From NCBI GenBank assembly GCA_021495925.1, contig JAKEKT010000105.1, positions 54,583-118,582 on the forward strand: DNA of 64,000 nucleotides, written 5' to 3'. Below the pieces are notes generated by a model. It was not told the origin of the DNA. It made no database searches and saw only the letters and a program-made list of their open reading frames with translations. Source of the DNA: Diplodia intermedia (lineage: Eukaryota > Ascomycota > Dothideomycetes > Botryosphaeriales > Botryosphaeriaceae). Numbering within the stretch: position 1 is the first letter of the stretch; the number at the start of each line of letters is the position of its first letter. Below, piece after piece: positions 1 through 10,066 of this stretch. The translations under genes and the position numbers were made by a program.

Positions 1-696
1 GCCTTTTCCTGAAGCCGTCCCGATCGATATCCACCGTCTCGACCGTAACCGTAGTGTACTTGTCTTCGTCGACGTATTCCTCCTCACGGTCTACAACATC
101 ATCGTGCTTCTGCCCCTCGCCGACTTCCTCGATACCGTTCCACTCCCCTTCCTCGTCGTCCTCGTTGTCCGAAGAAGATTGAAGATCGGGATTTGCCTCC
201 TTAAGCATGCGATTGACTTCGGCGACATGGCGTTCGAGGTCCTCCTTGCGTTGCTGCCGTAGCTGTGAGGAAATGCCGTTAGCATGTTTACCTCTGAAAC
301 AAAGAAGCAGACCGGCGTGAGCATGGGAAGAGCCCCGCCGTCACCTCCACTAAACCCCGAAACTCGGGGCCGACTGTTCATACTAGGTACACTTGCGCGC
401 CCGAGGGAAACCGTAGGCCAGAACAGGCCCAACGACTTTGTAGAAAAACGGAAAAATGCAAAACAAATTATGGCTTCTTGGGCAGCTGGAAGCAAAGATT
501 GGGTAAATCTTACCTCCTTTCTCTGTGCGACACGCTCCTCCTTCTCGCGCTTAACGGCCTGCTCCTGCGCGTGCTTGATGCGCGCTTGCTTGCGCTTGTG
601 GAAGCCCGTTAGGTACTCGGCGCGCGCCGAGTTATCGAAGGTGATCTCTTCGGGTCGCTCCGCCGTCTTCGAACGTTTGCGGGGAGGCGGTGCCAT
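1..696 (-). CDS. RRP17: Ribosomal RNA processing protein 17 (Nop25/RRP17 family), 3' end cut off
   Basis: Nucleolar 5'-3' exonuclease-type factor needed for pre-rRNA 5'-end trimming in 60S assembly (family knowledge). I read two exons, 696-514 and 262-1, separated by an intron with a GTAAGA donor at 513 and a CTCACAG acceptor ending at 263. The frame joins cleanly in phase 0. About 148 residues are visible. The N-terminus is basic (MAPPPRKRSK), followed by the family signature EITFD...EYLTGFHKRK and a long charged helix rich in R, K, E and Q. After an acidic patch comes the conserved EDKYTTVTVE segment. The frame is still open at base 1, so the C-terminus lies outside the window. Continuing into the intron instead of splicing gives an unrelated 201-residue reading that I reject. 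Family assignment is strong; the exact C-terminus is unknown. Confidence 0.88.
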
Positions 697-1462
697 CGCT
701 GTGTGGGTTGGAGCGCGAGAGGGAAATTTTCAGCGGTGCAGTTTGGTGTCGGGGTCCGAGGACGAGGAAAGTCGTCAGAGCGGTCGATTGAACGAGGTTA
801 GAGGGTGGGAGGAGACGTATGGGGCCGTGTGTATAGCTGAGAAGGTTCGCAAGCTGGGTTGATCAGGATGTGGGAGCTGCGGAACTCCGCAAGGGAAAAG
901 TTCACGAATGCTGACTCGCCGAACCGCGGAGAGGTCGGTAGCGTCGAGTCATGATCGCCAAGCTGCTTGGGCCAATTCATGCGGCTACATCACAGTAGCA
1001 CGGCGGGTGACAGATAAATTCTACATGAGATAGGTAGTTGAAGACAAGATCTGGGTATAAATACACGCACTAAACATTCACAGATACATCCGGATCTTGT
1101 ATTCAACTGCATACATAAATATGATGATGCGGTATCTGTGTAAGGTAGATGCGGGTGGGCCGTTTATTTTGAGGCAGACGTAGGTGAGCAATTTCTTGTC
1201 ACCCGCTGTAGTAGGTTATAACTGATCGATTCCGCCGTTGACAACCAAGCCGCAAACAAATAGGCAAATCACCAGCAAGCACTATAAAAGATCGCTATTG
1301 TCGAATTTGATTATCAACACCTACATGTATCTCTCAGCTCCGGATGTATTTCAATTCACGCTCGCATATACGTCCAGACTTTTGACGCAATTACCATTAT
1401 AGCAAGAGCAAAGCGTCGCCCGCGGAGCATGGAAGGATCAAATTATTTGTAACTCCTTCCAC
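697..1462. other. Intergenic region, RRP17 promoter and M20 peptidase 3' flank
   Basis: No supportable gene. The stretch nearest 697 should hold the RRP17 promoter. From about 1000 the DNA becomes AT-richer, as expected for the 3' untranslated region of the peptidase gene on the right. Confidence 0.6.
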
Positions 1463-2800
1463 CTATTCTTCCAGAGCCCCAAGAATGAGCTTCTGGTAGT
1501 CCAAAACCGCCTGCTCGAGGTCACGGACGGCGATTGCTTCGTGGGCCGAGTGAGCGACGAAGATGCTTCCTGGACCGTACAGGTATCTCTTGTGGTCGCC
1601 CTTCAACCAAGGGACGTCGGTGCCGTAGTTCACGGTGATGCAGTCAAAACCCTTGACGTCGCAGTCCATGTCGACTGGACCGTAGCCTGCGTTCCGATAC
1701 TCGAACTCCACCTTGCCACCGGCCTTCTCTACGTCCTCGACCACTGGCGCAAGCGCCTTCTCGATCTCCCGCTGCACCTCAAACGGCGAGCCGCCTGCCA
1801 AGCGGACCGCGACGGTCGAGTTTGCTTTCTCCGCGACAACGTTGCCGGCAGCGCCGCCGAACACGGTGCCGATGTTCAGCGTCGTGTTGCCGTACTTCTC
1901 GCTCCACGGCAGCTCCGCGCCTTCCACCCTACCAGCTTCAAGGTCGATCAGACGGCTCAGAATCTTGACAAGGATGTTGTTCGCGCTAACGCCCAGCCAC
2001 GGGTAGCCCGAGTGTGCGGCCTTGCCAGTGACGTGTACGCGGAAGCCCATGCTGCCCTTGTGGCCGCTGACGAGCTTGTTCTCAGTTGGCTCGCCGAAGA
2101 GGACGGCGCTGTAGTTGAGTGGGTTGAGAGAGGAGTCGGAGAAGGTGCGCATGCCGTCCCCGCTCGTCTCCTCGCCAACGACGAACAGTAGGGACACATC
2201 GTTGGGGTCTAGCGGGGCGCTGTCGTTGGCAAGTAGCGAGATGATGGCGGTGACCTGAGCCGCGAGAGAGCCCTTGGCGTCGACGCTACCGCGGCCGTAA
2301 ATCTTGCCATCCTTGGTGTCAAAAGAATAGGGCAGGTACGGAGGAACCTGTAGACGTGGATGTAAGCAGACCGGACCAGTGTTTCACTGACAAGGTGCTC
2401 ATACAGTATCTATGTGGCTGCTGACCAGCAGCTTCGTGAACTTGCTGTCACCGGGCCAGGCGAAAACATTGAACCTTGTGTTTCCGTTCTCTCCAACGCC
2501 GACGTTTTGTGTCTCGACGTTGAACCCGTTCTCTTTCAGGTACGACACTAGCCACCAGCCGAGCTTATACTCATTGCCGCTGATGGACTCGATCTTGACG
2601 ATTTCCCGATGGAGTGTCAGGAACTCATGTAGGGTAGGCAGAGGAAGCAGGTGGCCATTGCCATCGGTAGAAATGGGCTCTGCATCGGGAGTGGGGGTGC
2701 TGAGTCGCTGCTGCTCCAGCCACTGCAACGGCAATTGTGCCGCTGATGTGAGCGGAGCGGCGAGAGCCAGCAGCGCGGGAACGGCGGCCGCAGGGCGCAT
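1463..2800 (-). CDS. Secreted or vacuolar M20-family zinc metallopeptidase (carboxypeptidase type)
   Basis: Two exons, 2800-2405 and 2347-1463 (intron donor GTATGA, acceptor CTACAG), give 426 residues. The first 20 or so residues form a signal peptide (MRPAAAVPALLALAAP...), so the enzyme enters the secretory pathway. The M20 metal-site motifs are all in place: SSHIDT with His129, GRGSVDAKG with Asp155, the catalytic pair in VVGEETSGDG (Glu191/192), FGEPTENK with Glu218, and a C-terminal AHSAHE with His398. The middle part (HKGSMGF...GKAAHSG) is the lid/dimerisation domain. In the family this fold removes C-terminal residues or N-acyl groups from small peptides or amino acids using two zinc ions. 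The intron falls inside the first metal motif and joins DT to VPPYLP, which supports the splice. Which substrate it takes cannot be told from sequence; ArgE-like deacetylases are relatives. Confidence 0.9.
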
Positions 2801-3156
2801 TTTGATGTTGAAAAGAGAGCGAGCGACCCTCGACGGATTGGTTGGCTGTTGTCAAGATGGAGCTGCGGGCATGAGCTTGAGTCGCGAGATGACGCCAGCG
2901 TATGGGTCCGAGGCGAGCGGAAGCTCTCCGCGTGCCAAGCCTTGTTCATCACCGACGTCAAGCAACACGGAAGCACGATATACAGCCTCCCGCGCCCGAG
3001 ATCGCGCTTCCTATGGCTTTGCAGATGCGGCCTTCGTTTCTGCAGCTTAGGACATAGCGCAACGCGACGACCGTCGTTTGAGAATGCAGCTGAGGATACG
3101 GCCAAGACAATCCGACCAGCCTCGGAATTCATTGATTGTGGGCTCCGCTTCCTCCC
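2801..3156. other. Intergenic region, M20 peptidase promoter
   Basis: 356 bases between the start of the peptidase gene and the 3' end of the SVP26 gene. Several short antisense frames are open here but none shows a recognisable protein. I treat it as promoter plus terminator. Confidence 0.6.
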
Positions 3157-3995
3157 TTAGAAGCGCTTGACTCTGTCCCCTTTCCAAAAACCCATGATCT
3201 CGCCCGTTTCTCCCAGCCAATCCCTCACTCCATCAACCGCTGCCTTCGCCAGTCCCACATTGGCCTTCTTCGCTGCCCCCCCGCTCGGCTCCTGGCCAGC
3301 CGCAACGAAGCTGCTTCCCTCGCCCGTAGCGTACTCGCTGCCCATGCTTGGCAGCACATTCTCTCCGGCGCTGAGAGATACGAAGAGCGCGAAGGGGACC
3401 AGCCACACGCAAAGCCCAAAGTATGAAGCAATCTCGGTGAACGTAGGGATCGAATAGTCGCGGCTGGTGTTGTACGGGTAGTAGTTTGAGCGAGGAGGGG
3501 GTGTCGAGAAGTGGCGGAACCACAGGTAATGGTTGATTAGGACGAGGACTGGGAGGAGGAGCGTCAGCGCGCTCGCCGGTCTTTACAATCATCATATCAA
3601 GGGGACCGCGCAACTTACTACAGGAGAGAATGAAAAGCGGGTCTGTCAACTTGACGATGGGAAAGCGGCGCAGATTCTGCGCATAAACAAGGTGGGAGGC
3701 CATGCTTAGGATGCTCAGGCTGAGCGGGAAGCTGTCGACGAGCCAAAGGAGAAGCTGCAGAACCATCACGGCATATATCATACGCGTGAGCAGCTTCTTC
3801 GCCAGGACGGTATGCTCCTCCACGAGTTCCGAGAGATAGTATAGGCCCGAGGCTAGATGCGACAGCGAAGTTTAAGTTAGCCATGCTCCGTCCAATGCAC
3901 GCGAGACCCCGGAAGGTTGGCGTACCAATGGCCAGGGTAAGGAAGCCAAAGCCTAGGATGAGGCCAAGGTAGCCCACAAGCGGTAACACCCACAT
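3157..3995 (-). CDS. SVP26: SVP26/TEX261-family ER-Golgi cargo receptor
   Basis: Small multi-spanning membrane protein of early Golgi and COPII vesicles; yeast Svp26 recruits mannosyltransferases and phosphatases into ER exit vesicles (family knowledge). Three exons, 3995-3926, 3852-3619 and 3548-3157, with introns 3925-3853 and 3618-3549, give 231 residues. The start MWVLPLVGYLG at the very N-terminus and the following LGLILGFGFLTLA helix are typical. After the first intron comes SGLYYLSELVEEHT, then a second helix (LLLWLVDSFPLSL), then HLVYAQNLRRFP and DPLFILSC. The third exon supplies LVLINHYLWF and a last helix (WLVPFALFVSLSAGENVLPS). The C-terminal tail of about 60 residues is Gly/Ala-rich and ends in a basic GDRVKRF. 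Introns sit in phases 1 and 1 and all joins keep frame. It is divergent from BUD23 with 355 bases between the starts. Confidence 0.9.
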
Positions 3996-4350
3996 GTTGC
4001 CTTCGGTGCGGGGGAGGGCGTGGGAAAGAAAGGGAAAAAAGTAGACGGGAAAAGGCGAGTGAGGGACGGCGCGAGGTGGCCTCGAAACACGCAGGAGCGG
4101 CGGCTGACGTCGCCAGCTTTCGCGAGTGAGATACGACTCGGACGCATATCTTATCTGATCCGCGCGCCGAGTCAGTGCGCCGGCGCTGGGCACCAAACTT
4201 TTGGACGTCGCCCATCCGCCGCTGTCGCGCCCCGCAATCCACTGCCGTCTGCCTGCAAAATCACCTTCAGACCGGCCGCCGTCTCCAGATCGCCCACACC
4301 GTTCACGGAAGGCTCCGTGAAAGCAGGCTGCGCGCACCCGATACGCAATC
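3996..4350. promoter_or_regulatory. Shared divergent promoter of SVP26 and BUD23
   Basis: 355 bases separate two start codons pointing away from each other. No specific binding site could be assigned. The arrangement implies a bidirectional promoter; this is inference from layout only. Confidence 0.5.
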
Positions 4351-5245
4351 ATGTCGCGCCCCGAAGACATCCTGTACGTGCATACCACCCGCAAGCTTCC
4401 CGGCCATCGCCTCGCTAAGATTCTTACGCAGCCCGCCAGACCTCTTCTACAATGAATCTGAGTCGCACAAGTACACGACGTCCTCGCGCATCCAGCACAT
4501 CCAAGCCTCCATGACGAAGCGCGCGCTCGAGCTCCTCGACCTGAGGCGGCCCTCCTTCATTCTCGACGTCGGCTGCGGCTCCGGGCTCTCGGGGCAGATC
4601 CTGTCGTCGACGGAACCGTTCGAGGGCGGTCCGCACACGTGGATCGGCATGGACATCTCGTCGTCCATGCTGGGCGTGGCGCTGGAGCGCGAGATCGAGG
4701 GCGACCTGTTCCTGGCTGATGCGGGCCAGGGCGTGCCCTTCCGACCTGGCACCTTCGATGCCGCCATCAGCATTTCGGCCGTTCAGTGGCTATGCAACGC
4801 GGAGAGCAGCGAGGAGACGGCCCAGGGCCGCCTGAGCCGCTTCTTCGGCGGCTTGTACGCAAGCTTGCGTCGTGGCGGCCGTGCCGTCTGCCAGTTCTAC
4901 CCCAAGAACGACCAGCAGAAGGGCATGATCAGCCAGGCTGCCATCCGCGCCGGTTTTGGCGCAGGTCTGCTCGAGGACGACCCGGGCACCAAGAGCGCTA
5001 AGACGTACCTCGTCCTGACCGTCGGTGGCGGTAACTTGGAGGGAGATATCACGGGTGTTGTCAAGGGAATGGACAACGTCGACGTGATGGATTCGAGGAA
5101 GAGGAAGCTGCAGATGAAGAGAGGAGAGGATAAGAAGGGAAGCAAGGCGTGGATCATGCGGAAGAAGGACCAGATGGAGAGGAAAGGCAAGGTTGTCAAA
5201 GCCTCGTCCAGATACACAGGCAGGAAGCGAAGAATTCAGTTCTAG
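4351..5245 (+). CDS. BUD23: 18S rRNA (guanine-N7)-methyltransferase BUD23
   Basis: SAM-dependent enzyme that methylates a guanine in 18S rRNA together with Trm112 and supports 40S export (family knowledge). A 23-base first exon (4351-4373) encodes MSRPEDIL. The intron 4374-4431 (GTACGTG donor, TTACGCAG acceptor) joins it to PPDLFYNESESHKYTTSSR in exon 4432-5245, exactly the family's N-terminal signature. Total 278 residues. The SAM motif I is ILDVGCGSGLSG (about residues 51-62), followed by GMDISSSML and SAVQWLCNA. The C-terminal third is the basic family tail (SRKRKLQMKR, KAWIMRKKDQMERKGK, RYTGRKRRIQF), a probable nuclear/nucleolar signal. A longer upstream open frame exists, but the tiny spliced first exon explains the conserved N-terminus far better. 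Confidence 0.94.
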
Positions 5246-5483
5246 GTGCGGGGCTGGCGACGAGAGAGCCCAAGACAAGTCGTGGGGACAACTGCTATCC
5301 AAAGTCTCGCACGCGATATACCCGGCGTGCATTTGCGGAGTTTAAGAAAGGACGGCGTCATGGATATATAAATGGAAGATCACTCTGCACGATGCGAGTT
5401 ATGTACGGCTAGAAATACACCTATATGCCACAGCCTTCCATGCAGCCCAGTCTAACGCGTCTAATACCTTGGAACCTACAATT

Positions 5484-6804
5484 TTAGATCTGCTCCTCCA
5501 TCTTGTTCAGGATGGCCCTGGTGTACTCGTGGGTCGAGGCGCTGCCGCCCATGTCGCGGGTCCTCGTCTTGCTGTCTGGGGGTTAGCTCGGCCGGATATG
5601 ACGGGGTTGCGGAAGTACTCACCCCTCGGCAATCACGTCGTAGACGGCCTTGGAGATGCGGTTGGCATGGTCGTCAAGACCCAAGTGCCTGAGGAGCATG
5701 GAACCGGACAAGATCATGGCGGTAGGGTTGGCCTGGTCCTTGCCCTTGATGTCGAGACCGACGTGACGACAGCCAGGCTCGAAGACGGCAACATCGCGGC
5801 CCATGTTGCAGCCAGGGACAATACCGGGACCGCCGACCAGGCCGGCACCAATGTTGGAAAGGATGCCACCGTACAGGTTGGGCATGACCATGACGTCGAA
5901 CTGCTGAGGACGCGAGACGCACTGCATGGAGGCGTTGTCGACGATCATGTCGTTGGTCTCGAGGGTAGGGTAGTCCTCGGCGACCTTTTTGAAAGTGTTC
6001 CTGAAGAGACCATCGGCGAGCTTCATAATGTTGGCCTTGTGGATGACGGTGACCTTCTTCCTGTTGTTGGCGAGGGCGAAGGCAAAGGCAAACTTGGCAA
6101 TGCGCTCAGACTTGGCGCGGGTGATGATCTTGAGCGACTCGACGACGCCGGGGACGGACTGGTGCTCGAGGCCGGAGTACTCGCCCTCGGTGTTCTCACG
6201 AATGATGCACAGGTCGACGTTCTTGTGGCGGGTGTCGTAGCCCGGGATGTTCTTGATCAAAACAATGGAGGCGTAGATGTCGAGCTCCTGGCGGAGGGCG
6301 ACGTTGAAGGACTGGTGGCCGGACCGCTCGACGGGGGTGTGCAGGATGCCTGTGAATGATGAGCGTGGAGGGTTCGTCTGGGCCGGGCGTGGGGGGGCAG
6401 CAGACCCTTGAGGCCAAGCTTGTTGCGTTTCAGCGAGGCGATAGACTCGCGGAAGAGGTCCTCGCTGTGCTTGTTGCCGGAATCGACGCCGGAAACGTCG
6501 ACCTGCTCCCACTCAATGGGGACATTGTCGGCCTTGAAGATCTGCTTGACGCTCTCCGAGACCTCGGCGCCGACACCGTCACCGGGGATCAGGGTGACAG
6601 TGTACTTGCCGCCAAACTTGGTGGGCTTGAAGATGTCGCTCTGGACAGTCGCGAAGGAGCGGGCGGCGGGCGAGGCGCCGCGCAGAAGGGTCTATTTGAG
6701 AGTGCGCATTAGCCTGGACGGACGTCTTGGCGCAGCCGGCGGGCGCGGGTGGTGCGGGCGAGAGAGGGTACCTGGGCGGTGCGCTGAGAGCTCCGGGCCA
6801 GCAT
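5484..6804 (-). CDS. IDH1: Isocitrate dehydrogenase [NAD+] subunit 1, mitochondrial
   Basis: Regulatory subunit of the NAD-dependent isocitrate dehydrogenase of the citric acid cycle, in the mitochondrial matrix. Four exons, 6804-6772, 6691-6406, 6349-5623 and 5571-5484, give 377 residues, the usual family length. The N-terminus MLARSSQRTAQ continues across intron 1 into TLLRGASPAARSFAT, an Arg/Ser-rich mitochondrial presequence. The body shows VTLIPGDGVGAEV (nucleotide loop), NKLGLKGILHTPVE, IIRENTEGEYSGLEH (substrate-site strand), KANIMKLADGLF, and MPNLYGGILSNI. Intron 2 has a slightly weak GTCTGC donor. The last intron uses the second of two close AGs (CCCAGACAG), because only that one restores the KTRTRDMGG frame. 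It faces POP4 across a divergent 600-base gap. Confidence 0.94.
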
Positions 6805-7404
6805 GGTGACGGATTGGAGAGCGGAGAGAGGGGATGCTGGGATGGCGGCGGACGGGGGCCTGGTGTTGCAGCGGAGATGTGAAGACCTGAAGCAAAAGCT
6901 GGGCGCAGCCAACCCGGATCGCTTTCGGCCAGCCTTCGGCAACGGGCGCGGGACGTCAGTAGTCACGAGCCGACTTTTTCCCGCTCCATCCCGCGCTTTG
7001 TGCTGGCCCTCGCCCGCAATTCCCCTTCTTTGCCGCGTCGATCCACCCGTGAATCGCGCGCTTCCAGTGCGTGGGCATCCGAGGCGTGAAACCTCAGGTC
7101 CGCGAGGGAGGGCGTGGCGGGTACGGTTGCAAGGCGCTGCACCGCCACGTCGTCTGTCGCACATTCTTGTGGCTGAATGTATGTACATAACCCCCATCTC
7201 CATAGATACGTATCATCTCCGACTTGGCCCGACATCGGATACCGACATCTGGACAAGGCACGCGTGCAGCTGCAGCGACTCAAGAAAAAAGAAGTCCAGA
7301 AAACCATCCATACACCTTCCACCCCAACGCCTTCGCACTGTCGCCGTCGCGCGCCTGCCTCACAACGCGCGCCCGTCGCTCCAGCTACTCCTCGCCATCT
7401 CACC
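6805..7404. promoter_or_regulatory. Divergent intergenic region between IDH1 and POP4
   Basis: 600 bases between two start codons pointing apart, so both promoters must lie here. The proximal POP4 side is pyrimidine-rich just before its ATG (CATCTCACC). No operator could be defined. Confidence 0.5.
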
Positions 7405-8252
7405 ATGAGCACGCTCGCCGCGCCCGACGCCGCGGCTACAGCAGCTGCTACCGCTGCCGCCTCAACCCCGGCCACGAGCACAATCACCAACCCCTCCCAC
7501 GCGCTCCTCTCGCGCGCCCACTCCCCTGATACTAGCCTCCGCATCTTCACCGATCGCGTCCAAAAGAAACCGCTCCTCCTTCGCCCGACCGAAGCCACCG
7601 ACATCCCTACCGACGCGCGCAGCCAGCGCCGCACCACGTGCCGCCGCCAACAGCTTCGCGCCAAGAAATCAACGGCGAGCAAACCCGCGCCCTTGTCCGC
7701 AGCGCAGAAGCGCGCGCTAGGAATCTACGCGATCCCCACGGCGCAGCGGCGGTACGACATCTTCGAGGGGCTACACAGGATGTGGGTGGGGTATATGCGG
7801 GAGGTGTTGGGGTTGAAGGAGGAAGGCGGGGGCGTGGGAGAATACGTAACGCCGGCTACGGTTGGACCGAAGTTGGCGAGTGCGGATTTCCATGGGGCGG
7901 AGGTAGAGGTGGTGAGGTGTCGGTGTGTGGGGAGGGTGGGCGTAAGAGGGATTGTGGTGAAGGATACGAAGTTTACGTTTGAGATAATTACGAGGAGGAA
8001 TAAGGTGAAGAGTGGGTTCCTCTTTCTTTCTTCCCTTTTCGGTGCTGTGAGAGAGTATCTGGCTGATTCGAAGTAGCGATTCCGAAGGAGCATACGGTCT
8101 TCCGCTTTGAGATTCCATTGGGGTCGGAAGGTGGAGAGGGCGCTAAGAAGCCTCGGAACTTGGTGTTCGAGCTGCATGGCTCGCAGTTCGAGAATCGGGC
8201 GCCGGATCGGGCTAACAAGAAGTTCAAGCAACATGCCATGTTCGATCTCTGA
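7405..8252 (+). CDS. POP4: RNase P / RNase MRP protein subunit p29 (POP4)
   Basis: RNA-binding subunit of RNase P and MRP that helps process tRNA and rRNA precursors in the nucleus. Exon 1 is 7405-8011. An intron 8012-8076 (GTGGGT donor, GTAG acceptor) precedes exon 2, 8077-8252, for 260 residues. I chose this donor because the join reads NKVKTIPKEHTVFRFEIP, the conserved Rpp29 strand, while the earlier GTGAAG does not restore the frame. The Sm-like core is recognisable: SADFHGAEVEVV, CVGRVGVRGIVVKDTKFTFEIIT, then FELHGSQFENRAPDR and the C-terminal KFKQHAMFDL. The first 100 residues are Ala/Thr- and Arg-rich and look disordered. The open frame before 7405 adds nothing conserved, so I start at MSTLAAPDA. 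Confidence 0.92.
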
Positions 8253-10066
8253 GCACTGCCGACTTGTTCGGATGATCGACATGTGAAACAGCCCTGTCCG
8301 GGAGGCAACCACAGCAGGCAGATGCGCGGTCGTGATTTTCTTGCGCAGACCGCTGCCCGCCCACTCAACCCAGTTCGTCGGAGGGAAACCATTGAGATTT
8401 ACCAATCATTCCTTCTGCGTTCATCCGTGTGGTTGCTCCGCATCCAAACAAGAGAGGCAGGTTTGGTCTGAGCCACGCCAGCCCGCTCCGACAGGAGTGT
8501 CCTTGGCCAACCAATGCTACTCTGTCACCACAGCGAACGTGTCGCCATGTGCAAAGGCGTTGTTGGTTTCATCTTGGCACCTAAGTCCGGGTAGGTGCTC
8601 CGACTGTCTATGGCACATACGTGTCAAAGGGAAGGCAAGCGACACATGATATTACGATTGTCCCATGCCGACGCTTGCGGGCGCACTTGCACAGCAAGGC
8701 GATGGAAACAACGACGCAAAAGCAAGGTATTGCACCACCAGAGCAGACCAAACCGTGTGCTAAATTTACTGCCAGACGTGGTGTTTCCAGGTCATCTTTC
8801 AAATATTTGCGCTGCCGTCAAAAGATGCGGACGAGAGGAAAAGTGCGCCGCTGTATATTCCCGGCGACCAAGATATAGTGTATTGACGATAGTGTTAATA
8901 ACGCACCCATAGGGGTAAAAGCTCCTACGCGACCATTTTGCCTTGATCATATCACGGATGCAAAACCTACTACTTTGGTTTCCAGACTTAACTTGGAAGT
9001 GGCACCACAGCGTCGCCATTATGTCGACTGAGGCTCCGTTTAACACACGATGGCAACTGCTTCGGGCCATTCAGCAAAGGTATCCGTTCTCAAACCACAA
9101 TGCGCTGCCTTGGCAGACCCGGGCGGAGCGTGCCGGCCGAATGGCAGCAAAAGGGGGGAAACCGAAAATAAAAGGCTTTCGAACAGGCATGCTTGCGAGC
9201 CTACTGTGTATGGGCCATCCCCACTGTTCGATCGGTTCGAGCGGCATGTACGCGCGTGCGGGCATCGGATTTCTTCACCGGGTCGAGAAGGATCGATTGG
9301 TGAGCAAGCGGGATGCGGAGAAGGCAAGAGGGCCGTTGTGCCGTCCGCCAGAACATTGTCATTACCATGGATTGTTTTTCGGAACATGCCGGGCAGAGGT
9401 CGGGCCGACGGTCGAACTGGCATGTGGACATGATCTATATCTTGCAAGCATCGCTTGGTACGCGTCTGGTCCCATGCGATCCCAGGCTGTTGCCATGTTC
9501 GTCAGGATTGGGGGAAGTGCCATTGTGTGATTGCGCGTTTCAGAATGGTGGGGAGTCAAAGGTGCACTACTGTGTACGTAAATCAGTGTCATGGAACGGG
9601 AACCAAGGCAGCACGGAAGCTTGTCTGGTGGAGCCGGTGAGAGATCGGCCAGAAAGAAACTTGGTCGACGACTGGGAAGCACGGGTGTGCTGTGTACCTG
9701 TGTTTTGATTTGCCGCCCGTCCAGCCCCACCCCGGCCGCTCAGCCTTGTAGCAGCCCCACCTTTTCATCCACTGGCCACAGTCTGCGTCGAGCAAGTGTA
9801 AGATTTGGAGATGATGCGGCATTTCGTGCTGAACATTGGCAGAATAGCAGCCATTTGCGTCTATGTATGGTGCCAGACTATGAACAACAATAACGAACAT
9901 GTATCAACAACGCCGGACATCCATTATATTCCTCATTCCAGTCTACTCGTAGTTTTATAGCATAGCTCGTTTTATGTGCCGGAGAGACCACTTGGGATTC
10001 AAATTACAAAAAGAAAAAAGAAGAAAAAAGGACCGACGCTCACCCCGGCTTACGTATCTCGATCTT
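8253..10066. other. Gene-free interval between POP4 and the GH16/AT3 gene
   Basis: About 1.8 kb with only short, overlapping open frames on both strands and no recognisable protein, tRNA or rRNA. A purine-rich low-complexity patch (AAAAAGAAGAAAAAAGG) sits at about 10010-10030, next to the 3' end of the next gene. A non-coding transcript cannot be excluded. Confidence 0.55.

Noticed and set aside
5469..6359. 296-codon plus-strand frame opposite IDH1
   Set aside because: It is the antisense shadow of a clearly identified enzyme; its Gly/Val/Asp-rich sequence is what antisense of that gene yields.
9221..9260. GGTTCGAGC as a possible tRNA B-box
   Set aside because: No matching A-box or acceptor stem could be folded around it.
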